Source: Sphingomonas piscis (GTDB lineage Bacteria > Pseudomonadota > Alphaproteobacteria > Sphingomonadales > Sphingomonadaceae). From it: a stretch of 64,000 nucleotides of DNA. The translations under genes and the position numbers were made by a program. Numbering within the stretch: position 1 is the stretch's first letter; each line of letters starts with the position of its first letter. The stretch is taken from NCBI RefSeq assembly GCF_011300455.1, contig NZ_CP049869.1, forward strand, positions 930,001 through 994,000, read 5' to 3'. The notes under the pieces were generated by a model. That model searched no databases, had not been told where the DNA came from, and saw only the letters and a program-made list of their open reading frames with translations. This document shows, in pieces, positions 18,080-25,492 of the stretch.

Positions 18080-19137
18080 TGCGCCCGATGCAACAGCTTC
18101 TGGTCCGCCAGCACCAGCGCCATCATCGCTTCGACGACCGGCACGCCGCGGATTGCCACGCAGGGATCGTGACGACCCTTGGTGACGATCTCGCTCGCCG
18201 CGCCGTCGCGGTCGACGGTCGGCACGGGCGTCAGGATCGAACTGGTCGGCTTGAAGGCCACCCGCACTACCACCGGCTGACCACTGGAAATGCCGCCCAG
18301 CACGCCGCCCGCATGATTGCTGCGGAAGGTGGGGCCATCCTCGCCCGGCTCCATCGCATCCGCATTCTGTTCCCCGCGCAGTCGCGCGGCTTCAAAGCCG
18401 TCGCCGATCTCCACGCCTTTGGCCGCGTTGATCGACATCATCGCGCTGGCGAGTTCGGCGTCCAGCTTGGCGTAGAGCGGAGCGCCCCAACCGGCTGGCA
18501 CACCCTCCGCCACGCACTCGACAACGGCACCGAGGGAGGAGCCTTCCTTGCGCACCTCGTCGAGCTTGGCAGCCCAGCGTTCGGCTGCGCGAGGATCGGG
18601 ACAGAAGAAGGGGTTTTGGTCGATGGCTTCGAGGTCCATCGCGGCGCGGGCGATCGGGTCGCCACCAAGCTCAACGAGGTAAGCCTTGATCGTGACGTCC
18701 GGGATCACGAGCCGCGCCACAGCCCCTGCCGCAACCCGCATCGCCGTCTCGCGCGCCGAGCTGCGACCGCCGCCCCGATAGTCGCGAAAACCGTATTTGA
18801 CGTCGTAGGTGTAGTCGGCATGGCCGGGCCGATAGCTCCCGGCGATGTCGGAATAATCCTTCGAGCGCTGGTCGACATTCTCGATCATCAGCCCGATCGG
18901 AGTGCCCGTCGTCTTTCCGTCGAACACGCCCGACAGGATCCTGACCTCATCGGGTTCTCGGCGCTGCGTCGTGAACTTGGATTGGCCGGGCCGGCGCTTG
19001 TCGAGCCAGGGCTGAATGTCCGCTTCGCTGAGCGCAATGCCCGGCGGGCAACCGTCGACCACCGCGCCGATCGCCGGTCCGTGGCTCTCGCCCCAGCTGG
19101 TGAAACGAAACAGGCGGCCGAAACTGTTGAAGCTCAC
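18070..19137 (-). CDS. aroC: Chorismate synthase
   Basis: AroC makes chorismate from EPSP with reduced FMN. Family signatures: [18 protein letters not shown] at the N-terminus, [30 protein letters not shown] and the C-terminal [12 protein letters not shown]-like stretch. Length 355 fits. It overlaps the prephenate dehydratase gene upstream by 4 bases and aroB downstream by 10 bases. Confidence 0.96.
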   Translation of the reverse strand: MSFNSFGRLFRFTSWGESHGPAIGAVVDGCPPGIALSEADIQPWLDKRRPGQSKFTTQRREPDEVRILSGVFDGKTTGTPIGLMIENVDQRSKDYSDIAGSYRPGHADYTYDVKYGFRDYRGGGRSSARETAMRVAAGAVARLVIPDVTIKAYLVELGGDPIARAAMDLEAIDQNPFFCPDPRAAERWAAKLDEVRKEGSSLGAVVECVAEGVPAGWGAPLYAKLDAELASAMMSINAAKGVEIGDGFEAARLRGEQNADAMEPGEDGPTFRSNHAGGVLGGISSGQPVVVRVAFKPTSSILTPVPTVDRDGAASEIVTKGRHDPCVAIRGVPVVEAMMALVLADQKLLHRAQCG

Positions 19138-19658
19138 CGCGACACCACCACAAAGATCGTCTCATTGTCATCGCGGTCGTGCATGTCGCGTTTCAGCACT
19201 TCCAATCCATAAGCCTCTGCGGCGCTTTCCGAGGCCAGAACCGCGTTGGCCGGGTCAGCCAAACTCTGGGCCGCGGCCGCGGTATTGCTCGCTTCCTGCT
19301 GCTCAAGCCCAAGTTCGCCCAGGCTCCGGACGCACTGCTTCAACGCCATCGGATGGCTGACCGCAACACGGACCTTATCCAGCGCCGCGCCGGGAAGGCC
19401 GAGCAAGTGGATGCGGATAGGCAAGCGATGCTCGGCGACCACTTTGAGGCTGCTGGCGTCGATCAGCTCCTGTACCTCCGGTACGGTACCGGCGCTATTG
19501 TTGGCGCGCGGCAGGATGCCGATGTCGACGTCGCCATTCTCGACCGCGTCGATGACGTTGGCGAAGGTCGCCTGTCCGACCGGCTCGGCATCGGGCAGGA
19601 AAGTCAGGCATGCTTCATGGCTGAAGGCGCCGGGAACACCCTGGTAGGCGGCCTTCAT
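19134..19658 (-). CDS. pheA: Short prephenate dehydratase without ACT domain
   Basis: Prephenate dehydratase turns prephenate into phenylpyruvate, the last carbon-skeleton step to phenylalanine. The catalytic fold is complete: [13 protein letters not shown] at the start, [20 protein letters not shown], and [20 protein letters not shown] at the end. The protein stops there, at 174 residues, where family members normally continue into an ACT domain that binds phenylalanine. Two conserved spots differ: the usual IENS motif reads RANNS, and the TRF motif reads TIF. It may thus be insensitive to phenylalanine, altered in activity, or specialised. Overlaps with aroA and aroC place it firmly in the operon. 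The symbol is by function; the domain loss is seen directly. Confidence 0.85.
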   Translation of the reverse strand: MKAAYQGVPGAFSHEACLTFLPDAEPVGQATFANVIDAVENGDVDIGILPRANNSAGTVPEVQELIDASSLKVVAEHRLPIRIHLLGLPGAALDKVRVAVSHPMALKQCVRSLGELGLEQQEASNTAAAAQSLADPANAVLASESAAEAYGLEVLKRDMHDRDDNETIFVVVSR

Positions 19659-20974
19659 CGGATGTCCGCCCCAAGGTTACGCATCAGCGGAAGGAAGGTG
19701 GGAAAGCTGGTTGCGATCATGCCGGCGCTATCCACCGCCACCGGCCGCTCCGCAACCAATCCGAGCACGAGAAAGCTCATCGCAATGCGGTGATCGTGGT
19801 GGGCAGCGACTTCGCCGCCACCTGCCGGCGGGCCACCAGCACCACGAACGGTGAGACTGTCCTTACCTTCCTGGTACTCGACGCCGCAGGCGCCCAAGCC
19901 CTCGGCGACGGCAGAAAGCCGGTCGCTTTCCTTGACGCGTAGCTCCTCGAGACCCGTCATGATTGTCGTCCCGCCCGCGCAGGCGGCGGCGATGGCGAGG
20001 ATGGGATATTCGTCGATCATCGACGGCGCGCGCTCGGCAGGTACCTCGACACCGGTCAGCGTCGATGCGCGGACGATGATGTCGGCCACCTGCTCGCCAC
20101 CGCTCGACCGCACGTTCCGATATTCGATGTCGCCGCCCATCTCCTTGAGCGTGGTAATCAGGCCAGTTCGCAGGGGGTTGATGAGGATGTTCGGCAGTTC
20201 AACCTCCGATCCCGGCACCAGCAGCGCAGCGACGATCGGGAAGGCTGCGGAGGACGGATCGCGCGGAACAATCACGTCGGTTGCCACCATGTCGCGGTGG
20301 CGGCCAAGCCGCACCGTGCCGCCCTCCTGCTCGACATCGACGCCGAAGGCGCGAAGCATGTTTTCCGTATGGTCGCGGCTCGGCAGCGCCTCGTGCACCT
20401 CGACATCGCCAACCGCCCGCAGGCCGGCCAGCAGGATGGCCGTCTTCACTTGCGCCGAACTTTTCACATTGTCGTAGCTGATGCCGGTCAGCGTGCCGCC
20501 ATGCACCGTTACCGGGAGGGTCGATCCCTCGGTGCGCGCGCCCATCTGACGCAACGGCCCGAGCACCCGCTCCATCGGCCGGCCACTAAGCGAAGCGTCG
20601 CCGGTGAAGGTCGCACGAATAGGCCATCCGGCCGCAGCGCCCATCAGCAGCCGTGCGCCGGTTCCGCTGTTGCCGCAGTCGATCGGCGCGTCCGGGCTCC
20701 GCCATTCGCTTCGGCTAGTCACGCGCCAGTGGCCGTCGCCGAGCCGCTCCACCTCCGCCCCGAACGCGCGAACCGCGGCGGCAGTATGAAGCACATCGTC
20801 GCCCTCAAGCAGGCCTTCGATGTTGGTCGTTCCCGCCGCCAGACCGCCGAAGATCAACGCCCGGTGCGAAATCGACTTGTCGCCCGGCACCTCGGCAACG
20901 CCCTTCAGGGGGCCGCAGCGATGTCCCTCGAGACGATCGGACGGCACCTCCGCGACCGCGCTCAGGCTACGCAC
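19655..20974 (-). CDS. aroA: 3-phosphoshikimate 1-carboxyvinyltransferase (EPSP synthase)
   Basis: AroA joins shikimate-3-phosphate and PEP. Motifs: GDKSISHRALIFGGLAAG, GNSGTGARLLMGAAAG, the RDHTENML site and the C-terminal HHDHRIAMSFLVLGL. Length 439 is normal. The likely start is GTG 20974, which overlaps the 3' end of the DAHP synthase gene by 13 bases; a later GTG is possible. The overlap indicates translational coupling to the first enzyme of the pathway. Confidence 0.95.
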   Translation of the reverse strand: MRSLSAVAEVPSDRLEGHRCGPLKGVAEVPGDKSISHRALIFGGLAAGTTNIEGLLEGDDVLHTAAAVRAFGAEVERLGDGHWRVTSRSEWRSPDAPIDCGNSGTGARLLMGAAAGWPIRATFTGDASLSGRPMERVLGPLRQMGARTEGSTLPVTVHGGTLTGISYDNVKSSAQVKTAILLAGLRAVGDVEVHEALPSRDHTENMLRAFGVDVEQEGGTVRLGRHRDMVATDVIVPRDPSSAAFPIVAALLVPGSEVELPNILINPLRTGLITTLKEMGGDIEYRNVRSSGGEQVADIIVRASTLTGVEVPAERAPSMIDEYPILAIAAACAGGTTIMTGLEELRVKESDRLSAVAEGLGACGVEYQEGKDSLTVRGAGGPPAGGGEVAAHHDHRIAMSFLVLGLVAERPVAVDSAGMIATSFPTFLPLMRNLGADIR

Positions 20975-22308
20975 GCGCTGTCCCCGGCCTTGTTCGCTAC
21001 CAGCCCGGCAAGCTCGTGCGCCACGTCAAGCGCCTGCTGTTCGTTGAGCCGGGGATCGCAATGCGTGAGATAGCGCAGCGGCAGGTCCGCTTCCTCAACC
21101 TGCACGCTTCCGCCCAGGCATTCGGTGACGTGGCCGCCGGTCATCTCCAGGTGAACGCCGCCCGGATGCGCACCCTCGGCGCGCGTGATCGCGAAGAAGG
21201 CGCTGATCTCCTTGACGATATCGGCCAGCATCCGCGTCTTGTGAGCGCCGGCGCTTCGCGTGTTGCCGTGCATCGGATCGATCGACCAGATCGCGTTGCT
21301 GCCCCGATCCTTGGTGACCTTGAGCAAGGTCGGCAGATGCTCCTCGACCTTTCCTGCGCCGAACCGCCCGATAAGGGTAAGGCGGCCCGGCTGGTTGTTC
21401 GGATCGAGAATGTCGATCAGCCGGTTGAGCTCGTCGGGGGACAAGCTCGGGCCGCACTTGAGGCCGATCGGGTTGGCAATGCCGCGGGCATATTCGACAT
21501 GGGCGCCGTCAACCTGTCGCGTGCGGTCGCCGAGCCATAGGAAATGGCCGGTCGTCGCCCACCAGCTTTCCGTCGCCGGGTCGAAACGGGTGAACGCCTC
21601 CTCATAATTGAGCAGCAGCGCTTCGTGGCTGGTGAACATGCTCACTGGCCGAAGCGGTGCCGAGAGACCCGCTTCATTGTGGATGCGGCGGAGGTCGGCG
21701 TAGGACGCCTCCGCGTAGGCAGCGAGCAGTTGCACCGTCACTTCGGCCTGGCGATGCGCCTCCAGCAGCCGCTTGGGATCGGGCACGCGGTCCTTCTCGG
21801 TGAAGGCCGGTCCGTTGACGGCATCTCCACGGTAGCTGGGCAAAGTCACCTCGCCTCGGGTCTCCGTCGTGGCGGAGCGCGGCTTGGCGAATTGGCCGGC
21901 GATGCGGGCGAGATGGACGACGTTGGTGCCGCTTTCCGCTTGCACCATGGCACCCATGCGCAGCAGCAGGTTGAAGGTTGTGCGCACCTTGTCGGCGCCG
22001 AATTCGGCGAAGCTTTCCGCGCAATCGCCACCTTGAAGCAGAAAGCTGCGGCGGGCGGACACCTGGGCGAGTTGCGCCTTGAGATGCTGGATGTCCGCCA
22101 CCGACACCAGGGCCGGGGCGGCCGCCAGCCTCTTTTCGATCCGCTCGGCGGCGGCCGAGTCCGGATAGTCAGGCAATTGCGCCGCTGGACGGTCGCGCCA
22201 CTGATGCGGCGTCCATGACCCGCCAACCTGCGCTTCCTCGTCCTGCGAGCCATGGACGAAAGGGTCGACATCTTCATCGGCAACCCGGCCGAATGCGTAA
22301 GCGATCGT
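20962..22308 (-). CDS. Class II 3-deoxy-7-phosphoheptulonate (DAHP) synthase, probably the C-terminal part of a fusion
   Basis: This segment encodes a class II (plant/mycobacterial type) DAHP synthase, which condenses PEP and erythrose-4-phosphate and starts the shikimate pathway. Motifs: LLQGGDCAESF, RIAGQFAKPRS, GLKCGPSLSPDE, IWSIDPMHGNT and MTGGHVTECLGG. The domain begins near 22224 (GGSWTPHQW), but no ATG, GTG or TTG stands in frame just before it. The first start in this frame, at 22449, lies inside chorismate mutase and reads nonsense. The frame is open straight up to the five-G run (minus strand, 22309-22313) at which the upstream chorismate mutase frame breaks. With one more G the two become one 624-residue protein. 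So this is best read as the second half of a chorismate mutase-DAHP synthase fusion. Confidence 0.88.
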   Translation of the reverse strand, partial: TIAYAFGRVADEDVDPFVHGSQDEEAQVGGSWTPHQWRDRPAAQLPDYPDSAAAERIEKRLAAAPALVSVADIQHLKAQLAQVSARRSFLLQGGDCAESFAEFGADKVRTTFNLLLRMGAMVQAESGTNVVHLARIAGQFAKPRSATTETRGEVTLPSYRGDAVNGPAFTEKDRVPDPKRLLEAHRQAEVTVQLLAAYAEASYADLRRIHNEAGLSAPLRPVSMFTSHEALLLNYEEAFTRFDPATESWWATTGHFLWLGDRTRQVDGAHVEYARGIANPIGLKCGPSLSPDELNRLIDILDPNNQPGRLTLIGRFGAGKVEEHLPTLLKVTKDRGSNAIWSIDPMHGNTRSAGAHKTRMLADIVKEISAFFAITRAEGAHPGGVHLEMTGGHVTECLGGSVQVEEADLPLRYLTHCDPRLNEQQALDVAHELAGLVANKAGDSACVA

Positions 22309-22835
22309 CCCCCGCCGGGCGTGCGAAGCGTCATGAAATGGCGAATGACATCGCCGTCGCGAAGGTGCGCCGGTAGGTGCGACTCCACGAGCGCGATCAC
22401 TTCGCCGCGGCGCGCTGCCTCCAGTGCCTCGTTCGGGCTCTCCACCCACTCAATGGGCGCCGCCGATCCGAACCGTGCCCGCGCTTCCTCCAGAATGGCC
22501 ACGCGGTTCTTGGGTGCACAGATGACGATCTTCATCGCCACTTGGGTCTGCAGTGCATGGCTCATCAGTGCGCGCCACAGCTGGTTCACCAGCGCCGGCG
22601 GAGTTGCTTTAGCCTGTCGGGTCAGCCGGCCCACGACATGAGCCTCGCGGGTCGGCCGATATTTCAGAAGCCCGGGAATCGTCGCCGCCTTGGCGCTCAC
22701 CACCTTCTTCGCGATGGTCAGCCGGTCTTCCACGAGGGCGAGGATCTTCTCGTCGATCGCATCGATGCGACCGCGCAATTCCTCAAGGGATTCCTGCCGG
22801 GCTTCTTCCGACAGACGTTCATTCAATGGTGGCAT
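22309..22835 (-). CDS. Chorismate mutase (AroQ type), frameshifted 3' end as read, probable N-terminal part of a fusion
   Basis: An AroQ helical chorismate mutase converts chorismate to prephenate. The domain is seen at about residues 15-100: LRGRIDAIDEKILALVEDRL, then RPTREAHVVGRL and LWRALMSHALQTQ. A second region (about 105-175, MKIVICAPKNRVAILEEAR and on) resembles the extra domain of alphaproteobacterial chorismate mutases. After TPGGG the frame as read gives a long unrelated tail, while the expected continuation (TIAYAFGRVADEDVDPF) is in the DAHP synthase frame. ATG 22835 is preferred over ATG 22865 because of the family N-terminus, but neither has a strong Shine-Dalgarno. It is the first structural gene of the aro operon, 80 bases after the leader peptide. 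Confidence 0.85.
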
Positions 22836-22915
22836 TGCTTTGTTCTCTTCGGCGCCCGCATGCATGCGGACGTTCAGCTCTAACGGGAGACTATGTCGCT
22901 TCTAACCGGCCGCCC

Positions 22916-22996
22916 TCAGGCGTACCGGCCCATAAAGAGCGCGAAATAATAGGAGCGCTGCCAAGGCATCGAGGTCTGAACCCGTCCTTCGGTCAT
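22916..22996 (-). CDS. Aromatic-residue-rich leader peptide of the aro operon
   Basis: A 26-codon ORF in front of the operon, with a strong AGGAG Shine-Dalgarno (23009 to 23005, minus strand) 8 bases before its ATG. Six of 26 residues are aromatic: W12, Y16, Y17, F18, F21 and Y25, concentrated in the second half (PWQRSYYFALF). This is the usual design of a regulatory leader on which ribosomes stall when charged aromatic tRNAs run short. It ends 80 bases before the chorismate mutase ATG. I do not see a hairpin followed by a T-run after it; a perfect CCGCATGCATGCGG palindrome (22856-22869) lies just before the gene start. Control may therefore be translational or Rho-linked and not classical attenuation. 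Confidence 0.8.
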   Translation of the reverse strand: MTEGRVQTSMPWQRSYYFALFMGRYA

Positions 22997-23062
22997 GCTG
23001 GTTGCTCCTACGACGACATTGTTGCGTCGGGCGGAACCCTGCCGTCCACGCCATCCCAAGTC

Positions 23063-23080
23063 AATATGGGATCCCAAATT
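23063..23080. promoter_or_regulatory. GGGATCCC operator between the aro operon and proBA
   Basis: Core at 23068-23075 within AATATGGGATCCCAAATT. Read towards aro it lies 72 bases before the leader peptide start and runs into a -10-like CATATT; read towards proB it lies 43 bases before the ATG. A degenerate second copy (minus strand CTTGGGATGG, 23051-23060) is close by. Either or both divergent operons could be controlled. Confidence 0.65.
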
Positions 23081-23118
23081 TTGTTGTCTGTTGCCGCCCT
23101 GCCGCGTAACCGCACGCC

Positions 23119-24261
23119 ATGGCTCAAGCCGCCGCCCTGACCGACAGCCTCGCCGCGTCTTTGATCGGACGCGCGAAGCGGCTCGTGGTGAAGGTTGGCT
23201 CCTCCCTGCTGATCGAGCGGGGGCAAGCCCGCGAAGCGTGGCTGGCGACGCTTGCCAGCGATATCCACGCACTCACCAGTCAGCAGAAGCAGGTGGTGAT
23301 CGTCTCTTCCGGTGCGGTTGCGCTCGGGCGTTCCTACCTCGGCATGAAGGTGACCAGCCGGCTCGACCAGAAACAGGCGGCGGCGGCGGCGGGGCAGTCG
23401 CTCCTGATGCAGCATTGGCAGCAGGCCTTTGCGCCGACCGGGACGCGGGTTGCCCAGTTGCTGCTGACGCTCGATGACACGGAGCAACGCCGCCGCTGGC
23501 TCAATGCTCGCGCGACGCTTGAAGTGCTGCTCGGCCAAGGTGCGCTGCCCGTCATCAACGAGAATGACAGCGTCGCCACCGATGAGCTCCGCTATGGCGA
23601 CAACGACCGGCTGTCCGCACGTGCGGCGCAAATGGTGCAGGCCGACGCCCTGTTACTGCTATCGGACGTCGATGGCCTCTACAGCGCCGACCCGAGCGCT
23701 GACCCAAACGCCCGTCACATCCCGCACCTCAGCGATGTGGATGCCGACAGTGAGCGGGCAGCGTCCGGAGCGAAAAGCGGTGGCGTGGGAACGGGCGGCA
23801 TGCGGACGAAGCTGATGGCGGCCTCGGTCGCGCGCGGGTCCGGCTGCACGACGATCATCGCAAGCGGCAAAGAGGACCACCCGATCGGACGATTGCTGAA
23901 CGGCGCTCGGGCGACGGTGATCAGCGCGCCGGGCACGCCCGCAACCGCCTACAAGCAATGGATAGCGGGCGCACTGGCACCGGCCGGAACGCTCACTCTC
24001 GATCACGGTGCGCTGGCGGCGCTGCAATCCGGCAAGAGTTTGCTGCCGGCTGGGATAACGAGCGTGTCGGGCGACTTCTCCAAGGGTGCCTGCGTTGCCG
24101 TAACCGACACGTCGGGAGCGGAGATCGCGCGAGGGGTCGTGAACTACTCGTCCCGCGACATCGGCCTGATCAAGGGCCAGGCGACCGACCGCATCGAGGA
24201 ACGCCTGGGCTACCGCGGCCCGGATGTCGTCATTCACCGCAACGATCTGGTCTTGAAATGA
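23119..24261 (+). CDS. proB: Glutamate 5-kinase
   Basis: ProB phosphorylates glutamate, the first step of proline synthesis. The amino acid kinase domain has VVKVGSSLL near the start, VSSGAVALG, NENDSVATDELRYGDNDRLSA and SDVDGLYSADP; the C-terminal part (about 285-375) is a PUA domain with SLLPAGITSVSGDFSKG. Length 380 is typical. The stop overlaps the proA ATG (ATGA). It is divergent from the aro operon, and a GGGATCCC palindrome stands 43 bases before its start, so it may share that control. Confidence 0.95.
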   Translation: MAQAAALTDSLAASLIGRAKRLVVKVGSSLLIERGQAREAWLATLASDIHALTSQQKQVVIVSSGAVALGRSYLGMKVTSRLDQKQAAAAAGQSLLMQHWQQAFAPTGTRVAQLLLTLDDTEQRRRWLNARATLEVLLGQGALPVINENDSVATDELRYGDNDRLSARAAQMVQADALLLLSDVDGLYSADPSADPNARHIPHLSDVDADSERAASGAKSGGVGTGGMRTKLMAASVARGSGCTTIIASGKEDHPIGRLLNGARATVISAPGTPATAYKQWIAGALAPAGTLTLDHGALAALQSGKSLLPAGITSVSGDFSKGACVAVTDTSGAEIARGVVNYSSRDIGLIKGQATDRIEERLGYRGPDVVIHRNDLVLK

Positions 24262-25490
24262 GCATGGGAGAGCAATTGCTGCAGCTTGGACAACAGGCGC
24301 GCGAGGCCGCCAACCAGCTGCGGATCCTCTCGGCCGACACTCGGTCCGAGGGCATCCGCGCCATGGCAAGGAAGGTGCGCGACAGCGTGGCGGAGATCGT
24401 CACGGCCAATGAGGAGGACATGGGGGCGGCCACGCAGAACCTCGATCGCCTGATGCTGAACGAGGCACGGGTGTTCGCCATCGCGGATGCGCTCGACGAG
24501 GTGGCGGCGCTACCGGATCCCGTCGGTGCCGAGATGTCGCGATGGCAGCGGCCGAACGGACTCGACATCGCCCGAGTGCGCACGCCCATCGGCGTCATCG
24601 GCATGATCTACGAAAGCCGGCCTAACGTCACGGCCGACGCCGCGGCCATCTGCATCCGGTCGGGCAATGCGGTGATCCTGCGCTCCGGCTCCGACGCGCT
24701 GAACAGTTCGCTGGCGATCCATCGCGCGTTGCAGGCAGGGCTCGCCGAGGCGGGGCTGCCTATCCATGCCGTGCAGTTGGTCGACACGCCGGACCGCGCC
24801 GCCGTCTCGGCACTGCTCGGGGGGCTAAACGGCAGCGTCGACCTGGTCATCCCTCGCGGTGGCAAGGGGCTGGTCCAGCGAGTGCAGGACGACGCGAAGG
24901 TGCCGGTGCTGAGCCACCTCGAAGGCGTCTGCCACACCTATGTTCACAAAGCTGCCGACCCGGAGAAGGCAGTCAGCATCGTCCGCAACGCCAAGATGCG
25001 CCGGGTCGGCATCTGCGGCGCGACCGAATGCCTTCTGATCGACGTGGACATAGCGCCTTCCCTGCTGCCGGGCATTGCGGCGGCGCTCGAAGGCTGCGAA
25101 CTACGCGGCGACGATCGCGCCCGAGCCATCGTGGGCATGAACAGCGCAACGGAAGAGGATTGGGGCAAGGAATATCTCGCCCCCATCCTCGCCATTCGGG
25201 TCGTCGACGGTCTTGAACAGGCCATCGACCATATCGCCACCTATGGCACAGCACATACCGAAGCGATCATCACCGAGGATGCGGCGACCGCTGAGACCTT
25301 CCTTAACGAAGTCGATAGCGCCATCGTCATCTGGAACGCCTCGACCCAGTTTGCGGACGGGGGCGAGTTCGGTTTCGGTGCCGAGATCGGCATCGCCACA
25401 GGCAAGATGCACGCTCGCGGACCCGTAGGGCCGGAGCAGTTGACCAGCTTTCACTATCTAGTGCGCGGCGACGGGCAAGTCCGGCCTTAG
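24258..25490 (+). CDS. proA: Glutamate-5-semialdehyde dehydrogenase (gamma-glutamyl phosphate reductase)
   Basis: ProA reduces gamma-glutamyl phosphate with NADPH to the semialdehyde that cyclises to pyrroline-5-carboxylate. Motifs: GVIGMIYESRPNVTADAAA, LRSGSDALNSS, and the catalytic-Cys region VLSHLEGVCHTYV; the C-terminal ALDH-like closing motif is FGFGAEIGIATGKMHARGPVGPEQLTSF (in two pieces). Length 410 is normal. ATG 24258 overlaps the proB stop. ProC is not in the window. The gene ends tail to tail with the beta-helix gene with two bases between. Confidence 0.95.
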   Translation: MSMGEQLLQLGQQAREAANQLRILSADTRSEGIRAMARKVRDSVAEIVTANEEDMGAATQNLDRLMLNEARVFAIADALDEVAALPDPVGAEMSRWQRPNGLDIARVRTPIGVIGMIYESRPNVTADAAAICIRSGNAVILRSGSDALNSSLAIHRALQAGLAEAGLPIHAVQLVDTPDRAAVSALLGGLNGSVDLVIPRGGKGLVQRVQDDAKVPVLSHLEGVCHTYVHKAADPEKAVSIVRNAKMRRVGICGATECLLIDVDIAPSLLPGIAAALEGCELRGDDRARAIVGMNSATEEDWGKEYLAPILAIRVVDGLEQAIDHIATYGTAHTEAIITEDAATAETFLNEVDSAIVIWNASTQFADGGEFGFGAEIGIATGKMHARGPVGPEQLTSFHYLVRGDGQVRP

Positions 25491-25492
25491 CC

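Noticed and set aside
21846-22308. Long C-terminal tail of chorismate mutase in its unbroken frame
   Set aside because: The tail is Arg/Pro/Ser-rich and has no sense, while the expected sequence continues in the DAHP synthase frame.
22309-22313. Programmed -1 ribosomal frameshifting to make both chorismate mutase and the fusion
   Set aside because: A -1 slip on the G run would work arithmetically, but argJ, argF and ppc break at the same kind of run, which points to base-calling error; no stimulatory structure was seen.
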